64,000 bases of DNA. It comes from RU20A sp042610495. Lineage in GTDB: Bacteria; Pseudomonadota; Alphaproteobacteria; Rhizobiales; Rhizobiaceae. Below the pieces are notes generated by a model. It saw nothing but the letters and a program-made list of their open reading frames with translations, searched no databases and had not been told where the DNA came from. The position numbers and the translations under genes were made by a program. Location of the stretch: assembly GCF_042610495.1 (NCBI RefSeq), contig NZ_JBHGAP010000001.1, positions 186,001-250,000 on the forward strand, in the 5' to 3' direction. Shown here one piece after another: positions 1 to 8,440 of this stretch (positions within the stretch are counted from its first letter, which is position 1; the number at the start of each line of letters is the position of its first letter).

Positions 1-1
1 C

Positions 2-1033
2 GTGCTGCTGCCCTTCATCGCCGGCATGGCGCTGGCCTATTTCCTCGATCCCGTCGCCGACCGCCTGGAGCGCCTCGGCCTCAGCCGCACGGTCGCGACC
101 ATCGTCATCCTCGTGTCCTTTGTCGTGGTCTTCGTGCTCTCGCTGATGATCGTCATCCCGCTGCTGGCCGGCCAGGCGTCGGACTTCTTCTCCAAGCTGC
201 CGGGCTACATTACCCAGCTTCAGCAGCTCGTCACCAATTTCAACCCCGACCTTCTGCCTTCCTGGGTCCGCGGGCAGCTGGATACGGTGAAGGAGAATTT
301 CTCCGCCGTGCTCAGCGAAGGGGCGGGCTTCGTCGGCACGGTTTTCAAGCAGCTGTGGAGCTCCGGTCTCGCGCTCGTCAACATCGTCTCCCTGCTCGTC
401 GTCACGCCGGTCGTCGCCTTCTACATGCTGCTCGACTGGGACAAGATGATCGAGAAGGTCGACAGCTGGATCCCGCGCGACCATGTGGCCGACGTGCGCC
501 AGATCGCCCGCGACATCGATCAGGCGGTGGCCGGCTTCGTGCGCGGGCAGGGCTCCATCTGCATCATTCTCGGCCTGTTCTATGGCATCGGCCTGTCGGT
601 CGTCGGCCTGAATTTCGGCCTGCTGATCGGCCTTTTCGCCGGCCTCATCAGCTTCATTCCCTATGTCGGCTCGCTGGTCGGCCTCGTGCTTTCGGTCGGT
701 CTCGCCATCGTGCAGTTCTGGCCGGACTACATCTGGATCGTGCTGGTCGCCACCGTCTTCTTCGTCGGCCAGTTCATCGAGGGCAACATTCTCCAGCCGA
801 AGCTCGTCGGCTCCAAGGTCGGGCTGCACCCCGTCTGGCTGATGTTTGCGCTCGTGGCCTTCGGCACGATCTTCGGTTTCGTCGGGCTGCTGATCGCGGT
901 GCCGGCGGCGGCGGCCGTCGGCGTGCTGGTGCGCTTTGCACTGCGTCGCTACCTCGACAGCGACGTCTATCATGGCCATAGCAAGCCGCTCGTGATTGCC
1001 GACATCACCCACGATACGCCGCGGATCGAATAG
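2..1033 (+). CDS. AI-2E family (PerM-like) transporter, 5' end cut by window
   Basis: The protein is an integral inner-membrane protein of the AI-2E/PerM family, whose members are proposed exporters or antiporters. The visible 343 residues carry several long hydrophobic stretches, with a polar periplasmic-type segment at about residues 55-110. The C-terminal half has the family's closely packed helices and the GNILQPKLVG-type motif near residue 262. The family is usually about 350-380 residues, so only a short N-terminal part is probably missing; the GTG at base 2 is just the first visible codon and may not be the start. Its stop lies 3 bases before hdaA, which suggests co-transcription. The substrate cannot be told from sequence. 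Confidence 0.85.
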   Translation: MLLPFIAGMALAYFLDPVADRLERLGLSRTVATIVILVSFVVVFVLSLMIVIPLLAGQASDFFSKLPGYITQLQQLVTNFNPDLLPSWVRGQLDTVKENFSAVLSEGAGFVGTVFKQLWSSGLALVNIVSLLVVTPVVAFYMLLDWDKMIEKVDSWIPRDHVADVRQIARDIDQAVAGFVRGQGSICIILGLFYGIGLSVVGLNFGLLIGLFAGLISFIPYVGSLVGLVLSVGLAIVQFWPDYIWIVLVATVFFVGQFIEGNILQPKLVGSKVGLHPVWLMFALVAFGTIFGFVGLLIAVPAAAAVGVLVRFALRRYLDSDVYHGHSKPLVIADITHDTPRIE

Positions 1034-1036
1034 GCC

Positions 1037-1759
1037 ATGGCGATGCGCAAATCCTCCGAGCAGCTGCCGCTGGCCTTCACCCACGCCGCCGCCACGGGCC
1101 GCGACGACCTGCTCGTCTCTGCCCCGCTGGAGGCTGCCGCGACGATCGTCGACCGCTGGCCGGACTGGCCGTCGCCCGTCGTCGTCCTCGTGGGACCGCC
1201 GGGTTCGGGCAAGTCGCATCTGGCCGCCATCTGGCAGGAGACGAGCGGTGCGGTGACCATCGAGGCGCACACCGACGATGGCGCATCGCTGACCGCTGCC
1301 TCAGCCCCGGTTCTCCTCGAGGATGCCGATGCGCATGCCTTCGACGAGCGCGAACTCTTTCACGTCATCAACAGCGTGCGCCAGCACGGCACGGCCCTGC
1401 TTCTGACAGCCCGCACCCCGCCATCCGCCTGGGGCGTCGCCCTGCCGGACCTCGCGTCGCGGCTGAAGGCGGCAACGATCGTCGAGATCGGCGCGCCGGA
1501 CGAAGCGCTGCTCTCGCAAGTCATCGTCAAGCTCTTTGCCGATCGCCAGCTGGCGGTGGACGATCGCATCGTCGCCTATCTCGTGGCCCGCATGGAACGC
1601 TCGCTCGATACAGCACGCCGCGTCGTGGATGGCATGGACCGCCTCGCCCTGTCGCGCGGCGTCAGGCTCACCCGCAGCCTCGCACGAGAGGTTCTGGATG
1701 CCGTGCAGGGGAGCGACGGCGACGAGGCCGGGGCCGCCGACGCACCGGAACTCGACTGA
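1037..1759 (+). CDS. hdaA: DnaA-related AAA+ protein HdaA (regulatory inactivation of DnaA)
   Basis: The 240-residue protein resembles the AAA+ part of DnaA without the DNA-binding domain IV. This is the Hda/HdaA architecture, which acts with the sliding clamp to stimulate ATP hydrolysis by DnaA after initiation. A Walker A motif (GPPGSGKS) lies near residues 53-60, and a QLPLAF sequence close to the N terminus (residues 9-14) fits the clamp-binding motif expected in Hda proteins. It starts 3 bases after the AI-2E gene, so translational coupling is likely. Position directly before ppk is common in Rhizobiales. The identity is inferred from domain content and context. Confidence 0.85.
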   Translation: MAMRKSSEQLPLAFTHAAATGRDDLLVSAPLEAAATIVDRWPDWPSPVVVLVGPPGSGKSHLAAIWQETSGAVTIEAHTDDGASLTAASAPVLLEDADAHAFDERELFHVINSVRQHGTALLLTARTPPSAWGVALPDLASRLKAATIVEIGAPDEALLSQVIVKLFADRQLAVDDRIVAYLVARMERSLDTARRVVDGMDRLALSRGVRLTRSLAREVLDAVQGSDGDEAGAADAPELD

Positions 1760-1788
1760 CTGTCACGGTTCCGTCATCGAACTGCAAT
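1760..1788 (+). promoter_or_regulatory. Pho box-like direct repeats upstream of ppk
   Basis: Three heptamers occur with 4-base spacers (11-base period): CTGTCAC at 1760-1766, CCGTCAT at 1771-1777 and CTGCAAT at 1782-1788. The PhoB consensus is CTGTCAT repeated with the same spacing, so the first two units each match 6 of 7 positions. The site begins at the hdaA stop and lies about 130 bases before the ppk start. A possible -10 (CATAAT) is at 1862-1867. PhoB binding is an inference. Confidence 0.6.
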
Positions 1789-1920
1789 AATCCCCGGATC
1801 GTGGCGGTTGCCGGCGCGACGGCAAAAGCTGTTGAGTGCGGCGTAAATTCCATCCATCGCACATAATAGTCTGGTAAAAGACGGTGCGCGGCGGATGCGT
1901 AATCACGGGGAGACGAGACG

Positions 1921-4110
1921 ATGGATACGGCAGTGGCGGCGCAGAACGAACCGGCGGTGCAGACGACGGTCGACCATGACCTGATGCAGAGCCCGGATCG
2001 CTTCATCAATCGCGAGTTCTCCTGGCTGCAGTTCAATCGCCGCGTCCTGGAGGAAACCCTCAATACGGCGCATCCGCTGCTCGAACGCATCCGCTTCCTG
2101 TCGATTTCCGCCGCCAACCTCGACGAGTTCTTCATGGTCCGCGTTGCCGGCCTCGAAGGGCAGGTCCGCCAGGGCGTCGCGATCCGCAGTCCCGACGGCA
2201 AGAGCCCGGCCGAGCAGCTGGAAAGCATCCTGCGCGAGATCGACAATCTGCAGATGGAGCAGCAGGCCTCGCTCGCCGTCCTCCAGCAGTATCTCGCCAA
2301 GGAAGATATCCTCATCGTCCGGCCGGTCTCGCTGTCGGATCAGGACAAGACCTGGCTTGCATCCGAGTTCGATCAGTCGATCTTCCCGGTCCTGACGCCG
2401 CTCTCCATCGATCCGGCCCACCCGTTCCCCTTCATCCCCAATCTCGGCTTCTCGATCGGCCTGCAACTGGTGTCGAAGACTGGTCGCGAGCCGATGACGG
2501 CGCTGCTGCGCCTGCCGGTGGCGCTCGACCGCTTCATCCGCCTGCCGGATGTGAAGCAGACGATCCGCTACATCACGCTGGAAGACGTGGTCAGCATGTT
2601 CATCGGCCGGCTCTTCCCGGGCTATGAAGTGCAGGGCTCCGGCACCTTTCGCCTGATCCGCGACAGCGATATCGAGCTGGAAGAAGAGGCCGAAGACCTC
2701 GTGCGCTTCTTCGAGTCGGCGCTGAAGCGCCGCCGCCGCGGCTCGGTGATCCGGATCGAGACGGATTCGGAAATGCCGGCCTCGCTGCGCCAGTTCGTGG
2801 TGCAGGAACTCGGCGTGCCCAATGACCGCGTCGCCGTCCTGCCGGGCCTGCTCGCGCTCAACACGCTCTCCGAGATCGCCAAGGCGCCGCGCGACGACCT
2901 GCGCTTCGAGCCCTACAATGCCCGCTTTCCCGAGCGCGTGCGCGATCATGCCGGCGACTGCTTCGCGGCGATCCGCGAGAAGGACATGGTGGTCCACCAC
3001 CCCTACGAATCCTTCGACGTCGTGGTCCAGTTCCTCTTCCAGGCCGCCCGCGACCCGGATGTGCTCGCCATCAAGCAAACGCTCTACCGCACCTCCAATG
3101 ACAGTCCGATCGTGCGCGCGCTCATCGACGCGGCCGAAGCCGGCAAGTCGGTGACGGCGCTGGTGGAGCTGAAGGCCCGCTTCGACGAGGAAGCCAACAT
3201 CCGCTGGGCGCGCGACCTTGAGCGCGCCGGCGTACAGGTCGTCTTCGGCTTCATCGAGCTCAAGACCCACGCCAAGATGTCGATGGTGGTGCGCCGCGAG
3301 GAGGGCAAGCTGCGCAGCTACTGCCATCTCGGCACCGGCAATTACCACCCGCTCACGGCGAAGATCTACACCGACCTCTCCTTCTTCACCTGCAACCCGA
3401 AGATCGCCCATGACATGGCGAACATCTTCAACTTCATCACCGGTTATGGCGAGCCGGAGGAGGGCATGAAGCTTGCGGTCTCGCCGCATACACTGCGCCC
3501 GCGCATCCTCAAGCATATCGAGGAGGAGATCGTGCATGCGGGCGAGGGGCGCCCCGCCGCGATCTGGATGAAGATGAACTCGCTGGTCGATCCCGAGATC
3601 ATCGACGCGCTCTACCGCGCCAGCCATGCGGGCGTGGAGGTGGATCTCGTGGTGCGCGGCATCTGCTGCCTGCGCCCGCAGGTTCCGGGCCTGTCCGACA
3701 ACATCCGCGTCAAGTCGATCGTCGGCCGCTTCCTCGAACATTCCCGCATATTCTGCTTCGGCAATGGCCATGGGCTTCCCTCAGAGAATGCCCTCGTCTA
3801 TATCGGGTCGGCGGACATCATGCCGCGCAATCTGGATCGGCGGGTCGAGGCACTGGTGCCTCTGATCAACCGGACTGTGCACGAACAGGTTCTGTCGCAG
3901 ATCATGCTGGGCAATCTCATCGATAACCAGCAGAGCTACGAGATCCTGCCGGACGGCACCTCGCGCCGCATTGCGGTGGCCGAAGGCGACGAGCCGTTCA
4001 ATGCACAGCATTATTTCATGACGAATCCCAGTCTTTCGGGCCGGGGTGAAGCCCTGAGATCCAGCTCACCCAAGCGTATTGCCGGCTGGAAACGCGGCCA
4101 GAAACAGTAA
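1921..4110 (+). CDS. ppk: Polyphosphate kinase 1
   Basis: PPK1 reversibly transfers the gamma-phosphate of ATP to inorganic polyphosphate. The 729-residue protein has the full PPK1 layout: an N-terminal domain beginning with the NREFSWLQFN motif, a middle domain, and two C-terminal phospholipase-D-like domains. The histidine that is phosphorylated in this family is expected in the KTHAK motif (His450 here), and a second conserved His469 sits in the HLGTGNYH motif. A GGGGAG sequence lies shortly before the ATG. The gene follows a Pho-box-like site and precedes ppx by 11 bases, so synthesis and hydrolysis of polyphosphate are probably co-transcribed. Length is slightly above the 690-residue E. 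coli enzyme. Confidence 0.96.
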   Translation: MDTAVAAQNEPAVQTTVDHDLMQSPDRFINREFSWLQFNRRVLEETLNTAHPLLERIRFLSISAANLDEFFMVRVAGLEGQVRQGVAIRSPDGKSPAEQLESILREIDNLQMEQQASLAVLQQYLAKEDILIVRPVSLSDQDKTWLASEFDQSIFPVLTPLSIDPAHPFPFIPNLGFSIGLQLVSKTGREPMTALLRLPVALDRFIRLPDVKQTIRYITLEDVVSMFIGRLFPGYEVQGSGTFRLIRDSDIELEEEAEDLVRFFESALKRRRRGSVIRIETDSEMPASLRQFVVQELGVPNDRVAVLPGLLALNTLSEIAKAPRDDLRFEPYNARFPERVRDHAGDCFAAIREKDMVVHHPYESFDVVVQFLFQAARDPDVLAIKQTLYRTSNDSPIVRALIDAAEAGKSVTALVELKARFDEEANIRWARDLERAGVQVVFGFIELKTHAKMSMVVRREEGKLRSYCHLGTGNYHPLTAKIYTDLSFFTCNPKIAHDMANIFNFITGYGEPEEGMKLAVSPHTLRPRILKHIEEEIVHAGEGRPAAIWMKMNSLVDPEIIDALYRASHAGVEVDLVVRGICCLRPQVPGLSDNIRVKSIVGRFLEHSRIFCFGNGHGLPSENALVYIGSADIMPRNLDRRVEALVPLINRTVHEQVLSQIMLGNLIDNQQSYEILPDGTSRRIAVAEGDEPFNAQHYFMTNPSLSGRGEALRSSSPKRIAGWKRGQKQ

Positions 4111-4121
4111 TTTGGTTTTGA

Positions 4122-5642
4122 ATGGTAGAATCTGAAGCGCAGGGGCGTCTGCGGGGCATTGCCCCGGTCGCCGTCGTCGATATCGGCTCGAACTCGATCC
4201 GCCTCGTCGTCTACGAGGGGCTGAGCCGCACGCCTGCGGTCCTTTTCAACGAGAAGGTCATGTGCGGGCTCGGCAAGGGCATTGATGCCACCGGCCGCAT
4301 GGATGAGGACAGCGTCGAGCGCGCCATTGTCGCGCTGCATCGTTTCAAGGCGCTGGCCGTCCAGGCGCGCGCCCACACCCTCTACGTGCTCGCCACCGCT
4401 GCCGCGCGCGATGCCTCGAACGGGCCTGATTTCATCCACCGCGCCGAAGCGATCCTGCAGGAGAAGGTGCGCGTTCTCTCCGGCGAGGAGGAGGCCTATT
4501 TCTCCGCGCTCGGCGTCATCAGCGGCCACCATCATCCGGACGGCATCGTCGGTGACATGGGCGGCGGCTCGCTGGAACTGGCCGACGTGCGCGAACGCGC
4601 CATCGGCACCGGCATCACGCTGCCACTCGGCGGCATCCGCCTGTCCGAACATTGCGGCGGCTCGGTCACCAAGGCGCGCTCCTACGTCCGCTCCTTCACC
4701 GCCGGCAACCCCATTCTCGCCAACGCGGAAGGACGCACCTTCTATGCGGTCGGCGGCACCTGGCGTGCGATTGCCAAGCTGCACATGGATATCACCAGCT
4801 ATCCGCTGCACATGATGCAGGGCTACGAGGTGGCCCAGCCGGAAATGATGGCCTTCCTCGAGGACATCATCCTCCAGAAGCACGTTCGTGCGCCGGCCTA
4901 TGCCGCGATTTCCAAGAGCCGCCGCAGCCTCATGCCCTTCGGCGTCGTGGCCTTGCAGGAAGTGCTCGGCGAGATGAAGGCCGGCCGCGTGTCCTTCTCG
5001 GCGCTCGGTGTCCGCGAAGGCTATCTCTATTCGCTTCTGGCCGATGACGAACGCGCGCTCGACCCGCTGCTGACGGCCGCAGAGGATCTCGCCATCCTGC
5101 GAGCCCGCTCGCCGGAACATGCCCGCGAACTGGCCGAATGGTCGGGCCACGCGCTGCGCTTCTTCGATGTCGAGGAGAGCGAGGAGGAAGCGCGCTACCG
5201 CCAGGCGGCCTGCCTGCTGGCGGATATCAGCTGGCGCGCCCACCCCGATTATCGCGGCCTGCAGGCCTTGAACCTGATTGCCCACGGCACCTTCTCGGGC
5301 ATCAGCCATCCTGGTCGCGCCTATATTGCGCTGGCCAATTATTTCCGGTTCGAAGGCGTGCGCGACGACGACGCGACGGCAGAGATCGCGACCATCACCA
5401 CGCCGCGCTTCATCGAACTGGCGAAGCTTCTCGGCGCCCTGCTGCGCGTGGTCTACGTGCTCTCGGCGTCCATGCCCGGTATTGTCCGCAATGTCATCGT
5501 CCGGCCCTCGCGTCAGCCCGATTTCGACCTTGAATTCGTCATTCCGGCCAACCGTGCGGACTTGGCAGGCGAACGTCTCGACGGCCGCCTGCAACAGCTC
5601 TCCAAGCTCACCGGCAAGCGCCTGACCGCCGTCTTCGAATAG
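4122..5642 (+). CDS. ppx: Ppx/GppA family exopolyphosphatase
   Basis: This enzyme removes terminal phosphate from polyphosphate and, in some family members, hydrolyses pppGpp. The 506-residue protein shows the ASKHA-fold phosphate-binding motifs: DIGSNSIRLVVYEG near residue 20, ATAAARDASNGPDF near 90 and the glycine-rich GDMGGGSLEL near 145. The C-terminal 190 residues match the HD-like helical domain of long Ppx proteins. It starts 11 bases after ppk ends, consistent with one operon. Whether it also acts on pppGpp cannot be told. A strong bidirectional terminator follows. Confidence 0.93.
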   Translation: MVESEAQGRLRGIAPVAVVDIGSNSIRLVVYEGLSRTPAVLFNEKVMCGLGKGIDATGRMDEDSVERAIVALHRFKALAVQARAHTLYVLATAAARDASNGPDFIHRAEAILQEKVRVLSGEEEAYFSALGVISGHHHPDGIVGDMGGGSLELADVRERAIGTGITLPLGGIRLSEHCGGSVTKARSYVRSFTAGNPILANAEGRTFYAVGGTWRAIAKLHMDITSYPLHMMQGYEVAQPEMMAFLEDIILQKHVRAPAYAAISKSRRSLMPFGVVALQEVLGEMKAGRVSFSALGVREGYLYSLLADDERALDPLLTAAEDLAILRARSPEHARELAEWSGHALRFFDVEESEEEARYRQAACLLADISWRAHPDYRGLQALNLIAHGTFSGISHPGRAYIALANYFRFEGVRDDDATAEIATITTPRFIELAKLLGALLRVVYVLSASMPGIVRNVIVRPSRQPDFDLEFVIPANRADLAGERLDGRLQQLSKLTGKRLTAVFE

Positions 5643-5672
5643 GCGAGACGCAGCAAAGGCAATATGAAAAAG

Positions 5673-5709
5673 AACCCCGCGCCCGGATGCACCGGACGCG
5701 GGGTTTTTT
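5673..5709. terminator. Bidirectional intrinsic terminator between ppx and the phytase-like gene
   Basis: A GC-rich hairpin (arms around CCCCGCG and CGCGGGG with an inner CCGG pairing) is flanked by an A-run on the left and six T on the right. It can therefore end both the rightward ppk-ppx transcript and the leftward phytase-like transcript. Confidence 0.85.
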
Positions 5710-5724
5710 GTGCGTGAGGAAGGC

Positions 5725-7077
5725 TTACTTCGCCTTGAGGAAATCGCCGGCTTCGATCAGCACGAACTCGTTGTCGTCGGCCTTGTCCAGCGCGCGGCCG
5801 GCGGAAAAGGGCAGGTTGTTGTCGTTGCCGACGATGAGATGGGTGTCATCGACGCGATCGACATTCTCGATGGTGACGAAGGGCATGTCGTAGAAGCCCT
5901 CGCCACCGCCCTGCCGGCGGATGTTCTTGGGATCGGCGATCTTCATGAGGTCGATATAGCCGATCTTGCGCACGGCCTTGCCGACATTGCTGTCGTCGAA
6001 AGCGATCTTGTAGAGGCGTTTGACCTTGGCGGGCGTGGCAAAGCAATCCGGCTTCGGCGCCTTCGGGTCGGCGCAGGCCTTGTCGGCCGTGCCCGCGCCA
6101 TTGTCGCGCTCCAGCACCAGCGCCGTGCCGTCGGCGAGAATGTTGAAGTCGCCGATCGCTTCGCCGCCGGCCGCCAGCGGATACAGCCAGCTGCGGCCCG
6201 TCCAGGCCTTGGAGGCCGTATCGAACTCGATGACGCGCAACGCCTTGGCGCCATCCACCTGCTCGACGGTCGCATTGTCGGTCCAGATCGGGCCTTCCAG
6301 CAGGCCGTAAAGCTTGGACCCATCCGGCGAGGCGGCGAGACCCTCGAAGCCGCCGGAACGCTTGAGGTTGAAGGCCGGCATCGGCTTCGACGGATCGGCC
6401 TGCACGCTGATCGTCGGATTGTCAGGCGACGTCACGGCGGTCTCGCCCACCTTGGTGGCGATCACATCCGTCAGCTTGCCGTCCGTGTCGAACTTCAGGA
6501 GGTAGGGGCCGAATTCCTCACCCACCCAGAAGCCGTCGGCCGTCGGCTGGATCGATTCCACGTCGAAATCCGCACCCGTCAGATAGCGCTTTTCCGCGCC
6601 TTCCATGACGATCGGGAAGGGAGCCTTGCGGTCGGGGTCGCTGAGGAAAAGGGTTTTGATCGGCTCGACCTTGCCGGCCTGCCAGTCGATCGTGATGTGA
6701 TGCAGCATCAGCATGGCGTCGCTGGAATTGGCCTTGGTGCCGAAGCCATTGTCCGACAGCGTCCAGAACGTGCCGTCCGGCATGGTGCGGATGCCGGAAA
6801 AGCCCTGCATGGGCTGGCCGTCGAAGGGCAGGGAAAGGCCGGTCGGGCGCACGCCGTCCTTGCCGGGCACGGTGCCGAGGGCTTCCGTGCGCTTGCGGTC
6901 CGGCGTGGTGAACTTGCCCGAGGTCTTCAGATGCGCGGCGGCATCGTCAGGCGCCTTGATGATCGTGTTGGCCGGCAGGATGGCGTGGCCGGCGAGCGTG
7001 CAGGTGAAGACGGTTTCATCGGCAAGCGCCGAACCGGCCATCAGCAGCGTCGAAAGCGTGATCGTCACGAATTTCAT
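5725..7077 (-). CDS. Secreted esterase-like/phytase-like family protein
   Basis: The 450-residue protein has a clear Sec signal peptide (MKFVTITLSTLLMAGSALA, cleavage expected after about residue 19), so it should act in the periplasm or outside. The rest resembles the 'esterase-like activity of phytase' beta-propeller family, with typical segments such as GFSGIRTMPDGTFWTLSDNG near residue 95 and a later GFEGLAASPDGSKLYGLLEGP. The family is proposed to have phosphoesterase activity, but substrate is rarely proven. It converges with ppx across a shared terminator and has Pho-box-like repeats about 50 bases upstream, which supports a phosphate-scavenging role by inference. Confidence 0.82.
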   Translation of the reverse strand: MKFVTITLSTLLMAGSALADETVFTCTLAGHAILPANTIIKAPDDAAAHLKTSGKFTTPDRKRTEALGTVPGKDGVRPTGLSLPFDGQPMQGFSGIRTMPDGTFWTLSDNGFGTKANSSDAMLMLHHITIDWQAGKVEPIKTLFLSDPDRKAPFPIVMEGAEKRYLTGADFDVESIQPTADGFWVGEEFGPYLLKFDTDGKLTDVIATKVGETAVTSPDNPTISVQADPSKPMPAFNLKRSGGFEGLAASPDGSKLYGLLEGPIWTDNATVEQVDGAKALRVIEFDTASKAWTGRSWLYPLAAGGEAIGDFNILADGTALVLERDNGAGTADKACADPKAPKPDCFATPAKVKRLYKIAFDDSNVGKAVRKIGYIDLMKIADPKNIRRQGGGEGFYDMPFVTIENVDRVDDTHLIVGNDNNLPFSAGRALDKADDNEFVLIEAGDFLKAK

Positions 7078-7127
7078 GGGCTTGTCCCTCCGTTTGAAAC
7101 AGATGGAGCAAGCCGTAGGAGCCGAGC

Positions 7128-7156
7128 ATGACGGCCCGATGATCGTTGCGTTACAC
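7128..7156 (-). promoter_or_regulatory. Pho box-like direct repeats upstream of the phytase-like gene
   Basis: Read on the minus strand, three heptamers are spaced by 4 bases: GTGTAAC (7156-7150), CGATCAT (7145-7139) and CCGTCAT (7134-7128). The last matches the PhoB half-site CTGTCAT at 6 of 7 positions and the middle one at 5 of 7. The phasing is the same 11 bases as at the ppk site. The element ends about 50 bases before the start codon at 7077. The match is weaker than the ppk one. Confidence 0.45.
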
Positions 7157-7195
7157 GATGGTGAAGTCTCCGCGCGAGCGCAGAGACCGGACGCG

Positions 7196-8341
7196 TCAGA
7201 GTTCGACGGCCTCGATGCGCTTGTCCACGAAGCGCAGCGCCACCTCGCCGCGGATGAGCTTCAGCGCTTTTTCCCCGAAGAGATCGCGCCGCCAGCCGGA
7301 CAGCGCCGAAACGGTCGCCTCTTCGCCATCGACGGCGATGCGCTCCAGATCCTCGGAATTGGCGATGATCTTCGCGGCGACCCCTTCCTGCTCGGCGGTC
7401 AGCTTCAAAAGCACCTTCAGCATCTCCACGGCGGAGGCGGCTCCGTCTGGCACATGGTTCTGGCGCGGCAGCTTCGGAAGATCGGACTTGGGAATGTCGA
7501 AGGCGAGATTGACGGCCTCGATCACCTGGCCACCGGCCGTCGAGCGCTCCCAGCCCTTGGGAATGGTGCGCAGCCGCCCCAGCGCTTCCGCGTCACGCGG
7601 CTGCTGCTGGGCGATCTCGTAGATGGCGTCGTCCTTGAGAATGCGCCCGCGCGGCACGTTGCGGGCCCGCGCCTCGCGCTCGCGCCAGGCGGCGACCGTC
7701 TGCAGCACGGCAAGCTCGATTGGCTTGCGCACCCGCATTTTCAGCCGCTGCCAGGCATCGTCGGGATGCATGTCATAGGTCTCGCGCGCCTCGAGGATCG
7801 CCATTTCCTCCGTCAGCCACAGCGAGCGGCCCTCGCGCTCAAGCTCCGCCTTCAGATGCTGGTAGACATCGCGCAGATGGGTGACGTCGGCCAGCGCATA
7901 GTCGAGCTGCTTTTCCGACAGCGGCCGATGGCTCCAGTCGGTAAAGCGCGAGGACTTGTCGATATGGACGTTCTTCACCTTCTGCACGAGCTGGTCGTAG
8001 GAGACCGAGTCGCCGAAGCCGCAGACCATGGCGGCGACCTGCGTGTCGAAGATCGGCGAGGGGATGAGACCGCCGAGATTGTAGATGATTTCGATGTCCT
8101 GCCGCGCCGCGTGGAACACCTTGACCACCGTGTCATCCGCCATGAGGGCAAAGAAGGGCGCAAGATCGATGCCCTTGGCCATGGGATCGACGATGACGGC
8201 AAGGTCGGGGCTCGCCATCTGGATGAGGCACAGCTGCGGCCAGAAGGTCGTCTCGCGCAGGAATTCGGTGTCGATGGTGATGTAGTCCGACTGCGCCAGC
8301 GTCTTGCAGGCTTCGGCGAGATCGGCGGTCGTTTCGATCAT
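7196..8341 (-). CDS. rnd: Ribonuclease D
   Basis: RNase D is a 3'-5' exoribonuclease that trims tRNA and other small RNA precursors. The 381-residue length is close to E. coli RNase D (375). The DEDDy catalytic residues are visible: Asp24 and Glu26 in TIDTEFLRE, Asp82 in FHAARQDIE, and Tyr148/Asp152 in YALADVTHL. An HRDC-type helical domain follows at about residues 205-290. It starts with ATG at 8341. Association with ppk/ppx and aspS is usual in Rhizobiales. Confidence 0.95.
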   Translation of the reverse strand: MIETTADLAEACKTLAQSDYITIDTEFLRETTFWPQLCLIQMASPDLAVIVDPMAKGIDLAPFFALMADDTVVKVFHAARQDIEIIYNLGGLIPSPIFDTQVAAMVCGFGDSVSYDQLVQKVKNVHIDKSSRFTDWSHRPLSEKQLDYALADVTHLRDVYQHLKAELEREGRSLWLTEEMAILEARETYDMHPDDAWQRLKMRVRKPIELAVLQTVAAWREREARARNVPRGRILKDDAIYEIAQQQPRDAEALGRLRTIPKGWERSTAGGQVIEAVNLAFDIPKSDLPKLPRQNHVPDGAASAVEMLKVLLKLTAEQEGVAAKIIANSEDLERIAVDGEEATVSALSGWRRDLFGEKALKLIRGEVALRFVDKRIEAVEL

Positions 8342-8440
8342 TGCAGGTCCGTCACTCGGGTCTTTGCGCTCTATGGCGAAAGTGGGGCAGATTATCTCCC
8401 CGGTTTATCCCTTCGAAACCCGCCCCACAACGACAAAACG

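Noticed and set aside
1903..3771. Long minus-strand frame opposite ppk
   Set aside because: Same shadow effect; no domain, no ribosome-binding site, and the ppk protein on the plus strand is fully convincing.
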